From: an uncultured Alphaproteobacteria bacterium | GTDB lineage: Bacteria > Pseudomonadota > Alphaproteobacteria > UBA6615 | Direction: 5' to 3' | Assembly (NCBI GenBank): GCA_943787745.1 | Contig: CALSNJ010000002.1 | Location: forward strand, 632,125 to 696,124 | Length of the DNA: 64,000 nt | Notes under the pieces: model-generated | Database searches by the model: none | Told to the model about the DNA's origin: nothing | The model's input: the letters and a program-made list of their open reading frames with translations, nothing else | Made by a program: the position numbers and the translations under genes | Part shown: in pieces, positions 17,596 to 26,304 of the stretch | Layout: the number at the start of each line of letters is the position of its first letter | Position numbering within the stretch: position 1 is the first letter of the stretch

Positions 17596-18579
17596 ATGTT
17601 TTCGACCGTGGCACCCTTTAGGACTTTGTCCTGCTCCCGCATGCGCCCGCTGGCGCTTCTGGTATTCTGCGCCATGGCACTGGCTGCATGTGCAGAAACC
17701 GAATTTCTGGTTCACACGGCCAAACAGGTTCGGGGCGACACCATTTCGACCGGCGATGGGCGATACAAGGTCGGATCACCCTATCAGATCAAGGGTGTCT
17801 GGTATTACCCCGCCGAAGATTACGAGTATTCCGAGACCGGAATCGCATCCTGGTATGGCCCGAACTTTCACGGCAAGAAAACGGCCAACGGCGAAACCTA
17901 TAACCAGAATGACATGACAGCCGCGCACCGCACGCTGCCGTTGCCCAGTGCTGTACGGGTTACGAACCTGGAAAACGGACGTTCCATTGTGCTGCGGATC
18001 AATGACCGCGGGCCGTTCGCACGCGGCCGGATCATCGATGTTTCTCGGCGTGGTGCACAACTCCTTGGCTTCGAGCGGAATGGCGTGGCGAAAGTGCGCG
18101 TCGATGTTCTGCCCGATGAAAGCCGCCAGCTCAAAGTCGCTGCCATCAATGGCGGCTCCCAACAAATTCAGGTCGCAGCGGCGCCGCGTGAAGTTGTAGT
18201 TGCCAAGCCTTTGCCATCAACGACACCGCGAACACCCAGCGCAAGCGTAGGGACACCAGCTTCAACCTCGACGCCTGTTCGCACAAACACTCTCCCGCCG
18301 ACGGCCGACCCGGTTCTGTCGGAAGAGGTCGAAGTGCTGCAGGTTTCGCCAACCGGCATTTATGTTCAGGCAGGCGCATTCTCGCAGCTTGAGAACGCTC
18401 TCAAGATGCGTGACCGCCTTTACGATATGGGACCGACACAAATCAGCCGTTTTCCTGTGTCAGGAACAGAAATCTATCGCGTCCGCATTGGTCCGCTGGC
18501 CACCGTTGATATGGCCGACGCAACGCTTACGCGGGTTGTAAATTCAGGTGTTTCCGAAGCCCAACTCATCGTCGAATAG
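17596..18579 (+). CDS. rlpA: Septal ring lytic transglycosylase RlpA, lipoprotein with SPOR domain
   Basis: 327 residues from ATG 17596; ATG 17641 (residue 16) gives a tidier lipoprotein signal MRPLALLVFCAMALAACAE with lipobox LAAC. The double-psi barrel has the RlpA signatures GIASWYGPNFHGKKTANGE and NDRGPFARGRIIDVSRRGAQLLG. A Thr/Pro/Ser-rich linker (about 200-240) leads to a C-terminal SPOR domain (GIYVQAGAFSQLENA onward) that binds denuded glycan at the septum. It sits between the MltB-like and D-Ala carboxypeptidase genes, a common alphaproteobacterial order. Confidence 0.92.
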   Translation: MFSTVAPFRTLSCSRMRPLALLVFCAMALAACAETEFLVHTAKQVRGDTISTGDGRYKVGSPYQIKGVWYYPAEDYEYSETGIASWYGPNFHGKKTANGETYNQNDMTAAHRTLPLPSAVRVTNLENGRSIVLRINDRGPFARGRIIDVSRRGAQLLGFERNGVAKVRVDVLPDESRQLKVAAINGGSQQIQVAAAPREVVVAKPLPSTTPRTPSASVGTPASTSTPVRTNTLPPTADPVLSEEVEVLQVSPTGIYVQAGAFSQLENALKMRDRLYDMGPTQISRFPVSGTEIYRVRIGPLATVDMADATLTRVVNSGVSEAQLIVE

Positions 18580-18592
18580 GCCCCATCCCTTG

Positions 18593-19771
18593 ATGCTACA
18601 GATCATTCGAACGCTCACTGGCTCTGGCATTTTCGCATTGGTTCTGGCGTTCGGCGGGATCGCACACAGTGCGCCGCCGACATTTCAGACAACAGCAAAA
18701 CAAGCAATCCTGATGGATTTCGACACCGGAGCTGTTCTCTACGAAAAGAACGCCGACACGATAATGTTCCCGGCCTCCATGACCAAGCTCATGACGTCTC
18801 TGCTCGCCTTTGATGAATTGAAGGCGGGGCGCCTCAAACTTGACGACACATTCCATGTTTCTGAAACCGCCTGGCGCAAGGGTGGCTCGAAGATGTTCGT
18901 GAAGATCGACGACGACATCAAGATCGAAGACTTGCTGCGTGGCGTCATCGTTCAGTCAGGTAATGATGCCTCCATTGTCATTGCAGAAGGCATTGCCGGC
19001 AGCGAAGAAGCATTTGGCGAACGCATGACCGAACGCGGCCGCGAGATTGGTCTGGAAAGCACAGTGTTTCGGAACGCGACAGGCTGGCCGGACCCGCAGC
19101 ACGTTACGACAGCGCGCGATCTGGCCAAGCTCGCACGGTTCCTGATCAGCGAGTATCCGGACTTCTATCAATACTACTCCGAAAAAGAGTTTACCTACGG
19201 CAAGAGTCTGGATGGCAAACCCATCACGCAGGGGAACCGAAACCCATTGCTCTACAAGTCCGTCGGCGCTGATGGTCTCAAGACCGGGCACACCGAAGCC
19301 TCCGGATTTGGGCTGACAGCGTCCGCAATTCGCGGTGATCGACGTCTGGTGATGGTGATCAACGGTTTGGACAGCGTGCGGGCGCGCAGTTCGGAATCCG
19401 AGCGACTGATCAACTGGGGCTTTCAAGCCTTCGACAATTATCAGCTGTTTCAGGCCGGCGAGACCGTTGAGAACGCGAAGGTCTGGCTTGGCGACGCGGC
19501 AACCGTTCCTCTCATTATCGACGATGCTCTGACGATTACCATTCCCAGATCCGCGCGTCGCAACATGAAGGTCAAAGTCATTTATGAAAGCCCGGTTCCC
19601 GCGCCCATTCAAGCTGGCGCAACAATCGGCCGCGTCGAGGTGACGGCCCCCGATATCGAGCCAATTTCTCGCCCCCTGAAGACCACCGCGTCGGTTGGCC
19701 AGCTGGCATTTTTTGGTCGGATCACCAGCGCCATCAATTTCATCATCTTCGGCGCATCGTCGGGCGGTTGA
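18593..19771 (+). CDS. D-alanyl-D-alanine carboxypeptidase (low-molecular-mass PBP)
   Basis: 392 residues from ATG 18593, giving a signal peptide that ends near AHSA-PP. The serine-peptidase S11 motifs are all present: SMTK (Ser62-Lys65), SGN (122-124) and KTG (230-232). A PBP5-type C-terminal beta domain follows, and a hydrophobic end (FFGRITSAINFIIFG) could anchor the protein to the membrane. It trims the terminal D-Ala from peptidoglycan stem peptides. It lies 13 bases after rlpA and 31 before tmk, so one transcript is likely. Confidence 0.92.
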   Translation: MLQIIRTLTGSGIFALVLAFGGIAHSAPPTFQTTAKQAILMDFDTGAVLYEKNADTIMFPASMTKLMTSLLAFDELKAGRLKLDDTFHVSETAWRKGGSKMFVKIDDDIKIEDLLRGVIVQSGNDASIVIAEGIAGSEEAFGERMTERGREIGLESTVFRNATGWPDPQHVTTARDLAKLARFLISEYPDFYQYYSEKEFTYGKSLDGKPITQGNRNPLLYKSVGADGLKTGHTEASGFGLTASAIRGDRRLVMVINGLDSVRARSSESERLINWGFQAFDNYQLFQAGETVENAKVWLGDAATVPLIIDDALTITIPRSARRNMKVKVIYESPVPAPIQAGATIGRVEVTAPDIEPISRPLKTTASVGQLAFFGRITSAINFIIFGASSGG

Positions 19772-19802
19772 CGGCCCACGATACGCGTGTGACACCTGCG
19801 AT

Positions 19803-20471
19803 ATGACTGCAGATCGCCCGAGCGGCAAATTCATAACGTTTGAAGGCGGGGAAGGGACCGGGAAAACCACCCAGATCAAGCTCCTCGCAGAAGGCTTGCG
19901 CGCGCAAGGTCACGACGTGGTGACCACGCGCGAACCCGGCGGCGCGCCCGGCGCGGATTCAATTCGTTCGCTGCTTGTCTCTGGTGCAACCGACAAGTGG
20001 GATCCACTCAGCGAATGCCTGCTGTTGTTCGCCGCTCGCAGAGAACATCTCAACAAAACCATCTGGCCCGCGCTCGCACAGGGGGCCTGGGTTCTTTGTG
20101 ATCGATTTTCGGATTCCACCATGGCCTATCAGGGCTATGGCCATGATGTCCCCAGACCCTTTATTCAGGGGCTCTATGACATGGTTGTTGGTGATTTTGC
20201 GCCAGACCTCACGCTTATCCTCGACCTTGACGTCAAAGTCGGCCTGGACCGGGCCAATACACGCAATGCCGAGACAGCAAGTGGTGAAGACAGGTTTGAA
20301 CGTCTCGATCAGGCCTTTCACGAACGGTTGCGGCAGGGGTTCCTTGAAATCGCCCAAAGCGCACCCGAGCGCTGCACTATCATTGATGCAGACAACACCC
20401 CCGACATCGTCGGCGCAGCAATCTGGATGGCGGTCGAAAAGCGCCTCGACACACAAATGGCCAGTCCATGA
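19803..20471 (+). CDS. tmk: Thymidylate kinase
   Basis: 222 residues, starting at ATG 19803 (MTADRPSGKF). The P-loop GGEGTGKTT is at residues 15-23. The DR-Y segment appears as LCDRFSDSTMAYQGYG and the LID region lies around NAETASGEDRFE. It phosphorylates dTMP to dTDP for DNA synthesis. The stop overlaps the holB start by 4 bases (ATGA), the usual tmk-holB coupling. Confidence 0.96.
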   Translation: MTADRPSGKFITFEGGEGTGKTTQIKLLAEGLRAQGHDVVTTREPGGAPGADSIRSLLVSGATDKWDPLSECLLLFAARREHLNKTIWPALAQGAWVLCDRFSDSTMAYQGYGHDVPRPFIQGLYDMVVGDFAPDLTLILDLDVKVGLDRANTRNAETASGEDRFERLDQAFHERLRQGFLEIAQSAPERCTIIDADNTPDIVGAAIWMAVEKRLDTQMASP

Positions 20472-21499
20472 GCGACGAGCTGATCGACCGCATCGAAGCG
20501 CCACGCAAGGAAACCGGTGCCATACTTGGGCATGACTCAGCCATTGAAACCCTGTCCGAAGCACGTGCCAGCGGCCGATTGGCCCATGCATGGCTGATCA
20601 CAGGGCCGGCTGGCATCGGCAAAGCCACTCTGGCATGGCGTTTTGCCCGACGAATGCTCGCCCCTGAAGACGCAGGCCTGCCGGGGAACGGCATTGAAAC
20701 CGATCCGTCCCATCCCGATGTCCGCAAAATCATGAACGGTTCGCACCCCGATTGTCGGTTGATCCGTCGCAGCATGACGCAGAAATCGCCCTATCGGTTT
20801 CGGACCGAAATTTCCGTTGAGGATGTGCGCGAAGCGGGAACCTTTCTGCACCATACAGCGGGTCAAAGCGCGTGGCGCTGCCTGATCGTGGACACAGCCG
20901 ATCAGATGAACACAAATGCTCAGAATGCCTTGCTCAAAGTCCTTGAGGAGCCACCGCCGCGCACATTGTTGCTGCTGGCCGCCCATGCGCCCTCACGCCT
21001 CCTGCCAACCATCCGGTCTCGTTGCCGCAGTCTAGCGTTACGGCCGCTGGACAATGCTGAGGTTGCCGAGGTCATCGCCCGCAAGACCGACACGCTTGCC
21101 GGGGACGACTTACAGATTATTTCCGACATTTCGGACGGATCACCCGGACGTGCGCTTGAACTGGCCCAAGCCGGCGGCCTTGATCTCTATCGGGAACTGC
21201 TTGCGCTGGTAGAACCCTTGCCGGGATTGGATACCGAACGTCTGCATGCCACATCCGATAAATTTGCCGGAGCAGCGGGCGAAGCCAGTTATCGGACTTT
21301 TCTCGAAATTCTGAAGTGGTGGCTGTTGCGCCATATCCGCGAAGGTGCGACATCACGCGGGCAGGCAGCACTTGAGCCGTGGTTGCAGGCATGGGAAAAA
21401 ATTGATGAGCTTGCCGGTCGGGCAGACAGCGTAAATCTCGACCGGAAACAGGTTGTTCTCAATACCTTTTTTGAACTTTCTGCTGCGGCGCGGGGTTAG
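20468..21499 (+). CDS. holB: DNA polymerase III subunit delta'
   Basis: 343-residue clamp-loader subunit. It starts with the AAA+ fold in LGHDSAIETLSEARASGRLAHAWLITGPAGIGKATLAWRFA, where the P-loop is GPAGIGKAT. The sensor 1/SRC region reads LLPTIRSRCRSLALRPL. DTADQMNTNAQNALLKVLEEPP is the standard delta'/tau motif block. Translationally coupled to tmk by a 4-base overlap and followed by a small membrane protein gene and metG. Confidence 0.95.
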   Translation: MSDELIDRIEAPRKETGAILGHDSAIETLSEARASGRLAHAWLITGPAGIGKATLAWRFARRMLAPEDAGLPGNGIETDPSHPDVRKIMNGSHPDCRLIRRSMTQKSPYRFRTEISVEDVREAGTFLHHTAGQSAWRCLIVDTADQMNTNAQNALLKVLEEPPPRTLLLLAAHAPSRLLPTIRSRCRSLALRPLDNAEVAEVIARKTDTLAGDDLQIISDISDGSPGRALELAQAGGLDLYRELLALVEPLPGLDTERLHATSDKFAGAAGEASYRTFLEILKWWLLRHIREGATSRGQAALEPWLQAWEKIDELAGRADSVNLDRKQVVLNTFFELSAAARG

Positions 21500-21524
21500 C
21501 TTCGGCCATGGGTGGTAATGCGAG

Positions 21525-21770
21525 ATGAATCGACAGTTTTTACTGAAATTTCTCACACCAATGACATGGTTGCTCTGGGCCATGATTGCAGTGGGTATGG
21601 TTGACCACTTCTTTCTCGCACCGCGCGGGATCAGTATGTTGCCCCAGGCGGTTTTTGACTGGTTTCTGATCATCATGTGGCCAGTGCTTCTGGCTGTCTG
21701 GTTCGGCTGGAAAGAAAAAGAGAAGCAAAAAGCATTGAACAGCCAAAAGGATGAAACGCCGGACGCGTAA
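21525..21770 (+). CDS. Small hypothetical membrane protein
   Basis: 81 residues with two hydrophobic segments, about 8-28 (FLTPMTWLLWAMIAVGMVDHFF) and 44-62 (FDWFLIIMWPVLLAVWFGW), then a charged Lys/Glu-rich tail. It lies 25 bases after holB and 36 before metG on the same strand, so it is probably co-transcribed with the housekeeping set. I do not recognise the family; a small inner-membrane protein is all the sequence supports. Confidence 0.7.
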   Translation: MNRQFLLKFLTPMTWLLWAMIAVGMVDHFFLAPRGISMLPQAVFDWFLIIMWPVLLAVWFGWKEKEKQKALNSQKDETPDA

Positions 21771-21806
21771 CGGCTGTTTTTCAAACGTTTCAAAGGTTTA
21801 TATGTC

Positions 21807-23360
21807 GTGGCGAAAAGCCCTTACTACCTGACAACACCAATCTACTATGTGAATGACCGCCCCCATATCGGTCACGCATATACGACGCTGGCCTGCGATG
21901 TCCTCGCACGCTTCAAGCGCCTGGACGGGCACGAGGTCCATTTCCTGACCGGCACCGACGAACACGGTCAGAAAGTTGAGAAATCCGCGCAGGCGGCGGG
22001 CAAAGACCCCCAAACCTTCACCGATGAAGTCAGTCAGAACTTCCGCAATCTTGCCGAAGACATGAACTACTCCAACGACGACTTCATTCGCACCACTGAA
22101 GAGCGCCATTTGAAGGCGGCTCAGGCCATCTGGAAGGCCATTCAGGCCAACGGGCACATCTATCTGGATTCCTATGCCGGCTGGTATTCGGTTCGGGATG
22201 AGGCCTTTTACGCCGAAGGTGAGCTCACCAAGGGTGAGGACGGGCAGAAACTGGCGCCCACCGGGGCTGAGGTCGAATGGGTCGAGGAACCGAGCTATTT
22301 CTTTGACCTGTCCAAGTGGCAGGAGCCTCTTCTCAAGTTTTACGATGAAAACCCCGATTTCATTGGCCCGGACACACGCCGCAACGAGGTTGTGAGCTTT
22401 GTCGCGGGTGGTCTGAAGGACCTGTCGATCAGCCGGACGAGTTTCAAATGGGGAATTCCGGTTCCCGATGATACCGATCACATCATGTATGTGTGGCTGG
22501 ATGCGCTGACCAACTATCTGACGGCTGTCGGGTATCCCGACGAAGACAACCCCGATTATTCAAAGTTCTGGCCTGCCGACCTTCATATGGTGGGAAAGGA
22601 TATTGTCCGCTTCCACGCGGTCTATTGGCCCGCGTTTCTGATGGCGGCCGGGCTGCCCTTGCCAAAACGCGTCTATGCGCATGGCTGGTTGCTCAACAAG
22701 GGCGAGAAAATGTCCAAATCTCTGGGCAATGTGGTGCTGCCCGAAGATCTGGTCAGCCAGTACGGTCTCGATCCCGTGCGCTATTACCTGCTGCGCGAGG
22801 TTCCGTTCGGCAATGACGGCTATATCAGCCACGAAACCATGGTCTCGCGGATCAACAGCGATCTGGCCAATGACATCGGCAATCTGGCCCAGCGCTCTCT
22901 TTCGATGATCGCCAAGAACTGTGATGGCGTCATCCCGACACCCGGCGCATTCACCGATGACGACAATGCCCTGCTCAGCAGCGCGCACGCTGTTCTCGAT
23001 GATGTCCGATCGCAGTTTGATCAACAGGCCTTCCACCGCGGCCTTGAAACACTCTGGAAAGTGGTGGGCGATGCCAACCGCTACGTGGATGCCCAGGCCC
23101 CCTGGGCGTTGCGCAAAACCGACCCCGATCGCATGGCCACCGTGCTTTACGTGCTCGCTGAAACGATCCGGCATCTGGGAATTCTGATCCAGCCGATCAT
23201 GCCAGACGCCGCCGCACGGATGCTCGATCAGCTTGAAATCGCCCCGGACGCACGCTCCTTTTCCCATCTCGGGCCCGATCATGCGCTTGTTGCGGGCACC
23301 GAATTGCCCAAACCTGCACCGGTGTTTCCACGTTATGTGGACGAAGAAGCGGCCGACTGA
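21807..23360 (+). CDS. metG: Methionine-tRNA ligase
   Basis: 517 residues from GTG 21807 (reads [16 protein letters not shown]); the nearby ATG at 21802 is out of frame. Class I signatures are HIGH at 20-23 and KMSKS at 301-305. The connective region lacks the zinc-binding Cys clusters of E. coli MetG, and no C-terminal tRNA-binding domain follows the anticodon-binding helical domain, as in the shorter MetG2 form common in Alphaproteobacteria. It charges tRNA-Met. The TatD gene begins 3 bases after the stop. Confidence 0.97.
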   Translation: MAKSPYYLTTPIYYVNDRPHIGHAYTTLACDVLARFKRLDGHEVHFLTGTDEHGQKVEKSAQAAGKDPQTFTDEVSQNFRNLAEDMNYSNDDFIRTTEERHLKAAQAIWKAIQANGHIYLDSYAGWYSVRDEAFYAEGELTKGEDGQKLAPTGAEVEWVEEPSYFFDLSKWQEPLLKFYDENPDFIGPDTRRNEVVSFVAGGLKDLSISRTSFKWGIPVPDDTDHIMYVWLDALTNYLTAVGYPDEDNPDYSKFWPADLHMVGKDIVRFHAVYWPAFLMAAGLPLPKRVYAHGWLLNKGEKMSKSLGNVVLPEDLVSQYGLDPVRYYLLREVPFGNDGYISHETMVSRINSDLANDIGNLAQRSLSMIAKNCDGVIPTPGAFTDDDNALLSSAHAVLDDVRSQFDQQAFHRGLETLWKVVGDANRYVDAQAPWALRKTDPDRMATVLYVLAETIRHLGILIQPIMPDAAARMLDQLEIAPDARSFSHLGPDHALVAGTELPKPAPVFPRYVDEEAAD

Positions 23361-23363
23361 ACG

Positions 23364-24155
23364 ATGCTTGTCGATAGCCATTGTCACCTTGATTTCAAGG
23401 ACTTCGAAGATGAACTTGACGCGGTTGTTGCGCGCGCCGGAGATGCTGGCGTGGGCACAATGGTTTCGATTTCGACCCATCTCAGCAAATTTGATGGCGT
23501 GAAGGCCGTCGCTGAGCGGTTCGACAATGTCTGGTGCTCGGTCGGGGTGCACCCCCATCAGGCCGGTGAAGAGGGGGTCGACACCCCCGATCGCCTAATC
23601 GAACTGGCCCAGCACCCCCGTGTTGTGGGGATTGGCGAATCCGGGCTGGACTATTTCTATGACCGCAGCCCACGCGACCGCCAGCAGAGCAGCTTTCGCG
23701 CGCATATCGCGGCAGCCCGGGAAACCGGATTGCCTCTGATTGTTCATGCACGCGATGCGGATGAAGACGCGGCTGCCATCATGCGCGAAGAGATGGAGCA
23801 GGGGGCCTACACCGCCGTTATGCATTGTTTCTCCAGCGGGCGTGGTCTGGCCGAAGCTGCGCTCGAAATGGGGATGTACATCAGTTTTTCGGGCATCCTG
23901 ACCTTCAAGAATGCTGAAGACCTGCGCGGAATTGCACGTGATGTCCCGGAAGACCGCATTCTCGTGGAAACCGACGCGCCGTTCCTGGCGCCCATTCCCA
24001 ACCGGGGCAAACGCAACGAACCCGCTTTCGTTGCCCATACAGCAAGCGTGCTGGCAGACGTCAAAGGCATGGATATGGACGCGCTTGAAACCGCCACAAC
24101 CGACAATTTCTTCCGCCTGTTCTCGCGCGCCCAGCGGCCCGCGACGACAAGCTGA
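23364..24155 (+). CDS. TatD family deoxyribonuclease/metal hydrolase
   Basis: 263 residues starting MLVDSHCHLDFKDF, where the HxH metal pair is His6 and His8. Conserved segments are VGIGESGLDYFYD, PLIVHARDADEDAA, VMHCFSSG and VETDAPFLAP, matching the YcfH/TatD family of two-metal 3'-5' exonuclease-type hydrolases. It is embedded in the metG-tatD-MBL group, a widely conserved neighbourhood. Confidence 0.94.
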   Translation: MLVDSHCHLDFKDFEDELDAVVARAGDAGVGTMVSISTHLSKFDGVKAVAERFDNVWCSVGVHPHQAGEEGVDTPDRLIELAQHPRVVGIGESGLDYFYDRSPRDRQQSSFRAHIAAARETGLPLIVHARDADEDAAAIMREEMEQGAYTAVMHCFSSGRGLAEAALEMGMYISFSGILTFKNAEDLRGIARDVPEDRILVETDAPFLAPIPNRGKRNEPAFVAHTASVLADVKGMDMDALETATTDNFFRLFSRAQRPATTS

Positions 24156-24181
24156 CAGCGCGATACGGGCAGGGGTCGTCT

Positions 24182-24958
24182 GTGCGGATTACGGTTCTGG
24201 GTTGCGGCAGTTCGGGCGGCACGCCACTGATTGGACCCGATGGTTGGGCCGATATCGACCGCGCGAACCCAAAAAACCGACGGCGTCGCCCATCGATTGT
24301 TGTCGAAACCTCTGAAACACGCATTCTCGTTGATACGTCACCAGACCTGCGGGAACAGCTCATCAGCGCTGAAATATGGGATATTGACGCAATCCTGTTC
24401 ACCCATGCCCATGCAGACCACGTCAACGGGATAGACGATATTCGACCGCTGAATTATCGCCATGGCGGCGCCATTGATGCCTATGGCAGCGCGTACACCC
24501 TGGATATCCTGCAGGAACGCTTTGCGTATGTGTTTGAGCCGTACTCTGTGCCGCGTCCGCAGTTCTGGCGCCCGTGTCTGACAGCGCGACCTATTGAGGG
24601 TTCATTTTCGGTCGGAAGCCTGGAAATCCAGTCGTTTCAGCAGGAACACGGCCGTATGCCATCACTCGGCTTCCGGTTTGGTCCGTTCGCATACTCAACA
24701 GATGCCAAATCAATACCTGAAGAAGCTTTCGAACTGCTTCAGGGAATCGATACCTGGATCGTCGATTCCCTGGGCGACACGCCACATCCGACCCACAGCC
24801 ATCTCGAGCAAACACTGGATTGGATCGAACGGGTCAAACCGCGCCGCGCCATCCTGACTCACCTGAGCCACCGGGTGGACTATGCCGAGCTCAGTGCCAG
24901 ACTACCTGCCGGTGTGGAACCGGGTTTTGATGGCATGGTGATCGATATTCCCGAGTGA
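24182..24958 (+). CDS. MBL fold metallo-hydrolase, PhnP/RNase Z-like
   Basis: 258 residues from GTG 24182 (MRITVLGCGSSGGTPLIG). The metal motif THAHADH is at 74-80, and later ligands appear in LGDTPHPTHSHLEQTL and LTHLSHRVDY. PhnP-type members hydrolyse cyclic phosphate esters, but the gene here is the standard partner of metG and tatD, not of phosphonate genes. Its exact substrate is unknown. A possible terminator follows. Confidence 0.88.
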   Translation: MRITVLGCGSSGGTPLIGPDGWADIDRANPKNRRRRPSIVVETSETRILVDTSPDLREQLISAEIWDIDAILFTHAHADHVNGIDDIRPLNYRHGGAIDAYGSAYTLDILQERFAYVFEPYSVPRPQFWRPCLTARPIEGSFSVGSLEIQSFQQEHGRMPSLGFRFGPFAYSTDAKSIPEEAFELLQGIDTWIVDSLGDTPHPTHSHLEQTLDWIERVKPRRAILTHLSHRVDYAELSARLPAGVEPGFDGMVIDIPE

Positions 24959-24972
24959 TGTTCCTTTGCAAC

Positions 24973-24994
24973 AGTCGCAAAACGCGCGACTTTT
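24973..24994 (+). terminator. Candidate Rho-independent terminator after the metG-tatD-MBL group
   Basis: AGTCGC at 24973-24978 and GCGACT at 24986-24991 form a 6-bp stem with a 7-base loop, followed by TTTT from 24991. It begins 15 bases after the MBL stop codon, where the housekeeping run ends. The U tract is short, so this is a candidate only. Confidence 0.4.
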
Positions 24995-25025
24995 GGGCTA
25001 AAATGGATTTCACCACATCCAATTT

Positions 25026-25093
25026 CGTCACGCGCGGACTTGATCCGCGCATCTCCTTCATCAGAGATTGCCGGGTCAAGCCCGGCAATGACG
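25026..25093. repeat. REP-like intergenic element with two palindromes
   Basis: Two inverted repeats lie 16 bases apart: GCGCGGA-CTTGA-TCCGCGC (25032-25050) and ATTGCCGGG-TCAAG-CCCGGCAAT (25067-25089), bracketed by CGTCA on the left and TGACG on the right. Mosaic palindromes of this type are scattered between genes in several alphaproteobacterial genomes. Only one copy is present in this window, so its repetition elsewhere is assumed. Confidence 0.65.
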
Positions 25094-25115
25094 CAAAGAA
25101 GGGAAAACGAGCCCC

Positions 25116-25805
25116 ATGACGACCGAAAAAGAGATCATTTATGTCGGTGACCCGATGTGCAGCTGGTGCTGGGGGTTTTCGCCGGTTTTGCATCAGATTC
25201 AGCGAGATTACGGCAAAGAAGCACCGCTGCGCCTGATTGTTGGCGGATTGCACGCTTTTGACACCGATCCGATGAACGATCAGTACAAAGCCACCATCAA
25301 GCATCATTGGGAACAGGTCGCCGAAGCGACAGGACAACCGTTCAATTACGCGTTTTTTGACCGCGAAGGCTTCGTGCTCGACACGGAACCAGCCTGTCGA
25401 GCCACTGTCGTCGTCCGCAACATGAAGCCTGAGGCGCTGTTGTCGTTCTATGAACGGATCCATAAGGGCTATTACGTCGAAGACACAGACACAACGAAAC
25501 TCGAAACCTTTCTGGATTACGCCGCAAAAGAAGGCATTGACGCAGCTGCGTTTACCGAAGCGTTTGAATCCGAAGCCACCAAGCAAGAGACCATGGATGA
25601 TTTCAGCTGGTGTCAGCAGGCAGGTGTGACCGGTTTCCCAACCGTCGTACTTCGCGAGGACGAAACGATGGCGGCACTCACGGTCGGGCATCAACCGTAT
25701 GAAAGCATCAAGCCGGTACTCGACGCCTGGATTTCGGGAGACCTCAGCGTCAAGAAGCAGGTCGAGGCGGCACAATCGAATGAGAACAACCAGTCGGTTC
25801 ACTAA
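25116..25805 (+). CDS. DsbA family (FrnE-like) thioredoxin-fold protein
   Basis: 229 residues with the redox motif CSWC at 15-18 in YVGDPMCSWCWGFSP. No signal peptide is present, so it is probably cytoplasmic, as are FrnE-type DsbA relatives. A helical insertion and the cis-Pro loop TGFPTVVL near residue 170 fit the fold. Likely a protein disulfide oxidoreductase or a glutathione-type isomerase; partner unknown. The start is the first ATG after the REP-like element, with GAAGGGAAA upstream. Confidence 0.85.
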   Translation: MTTEKEIIYVGDPMCSWCWGFSPVLHQIQRDYGKEAPLRLIVGGLHAFDTDPMNDQYKATIKHHWEQVAEATGQPFNYAFFDREGFVLDTEPACRATVVVRNMKPEALLSFYERIHKGYYVEDTDTTKLETFLDYAAKEGIDAAAFTEAFESEATKQETMDDFSWCQQAGVTGFPTVVLREDETMAALTVGHQPYESIKPVLDAWISGDLSVKKQVEAAQSNENNQSVH

Positions 25806-25924
25806 ACGAGGGCAAAACTGGATAACTAAACCATTGATCCTGTTATAGATACTTTATTTAACATAATATATATTATGCGCCTTATAGGCATACCATAGCT
25901 GCACGACCTACATCGACTTCCCCG

Positions 25925-26206
25925 CACAATGGCCGGGTCAGCGAGGGCCGGCTCGGCACCACCAATGGCAGCGCGGCGACCACAGAGATCAACGCACGCA
26001 TGCTCGCGGTCTGCAACGCCATGAAATCCGAAGGCATCATCATTTTTGCGATCACCTTCCAGCTCTCCAACACATCGACTCAGGATCTGTATCGAAGCTG
26101 CGCGACCTCGCCGGCCCACTACTTCGATTCCCCCTCGAATGACGACCTGCAGGACGTCTTCCACGAGATCGGCAACGAGCTGACCAATCTGCGGCTGGCG
26201 CAGTAG
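25925..26206 (+). pseudogene. C-terminal remnant of a TadG-like VWA pilus-assembly protein
   Basis: An open stretch with no start reads NGRVSEGRLGTTNGS, EINARMLAVCNAMKSEG, IIIFAITFQL, LYRSCATSPAHYFDSP and DVFHEIGNELTNLRLAQ before TAG. This matches the last third of the VWA domain in TadG/TadE-like proteins of the Flp/Tad pilus locus. No N-terminal part or other tad genes are nearby. The sequence from 25806 to 25924 is AT-rich and shows nothing else. Confidence 0.75.
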
Positions 26207-26265
26207 CGCAGAGTTCACACTACAGAACACGTCATCCCGATTGACTCTCCCGTTCTCGCGAACTA

Positions 26266-26280
26266 GAACAAAAAAAGAAC
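26266..26280 (+). promoter_or_regulatory. LexA (SOS) box upstream of imuA
   Basis: GAAC at 26266-26269, seven A residues, and GAAC at 26277-26280 give the direct repeat GAAC-N7-GAAC, the known alphaproteobacterial LexA operator. It lies 24 bases before the imuA start, where bound LexA would block initiation. A second small dyad, GTTC-TCGC-GAAC, sits just upstream at 26252-26263. Confidence 0.85.
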
Positions 26281-26304
26281 ATTTAACATCGGGACAGAGA
26301 ACAA

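Noticed and set aside
18956-19879. 307-codon minus-strand ORF
   Set aside because: Antisense to the D-Ala carboxypeptidase, which carries all catalytic motifs.
22560-23558. 332-codon minus-strand ORF
   Set aside because: Antisense to metG and tatD.
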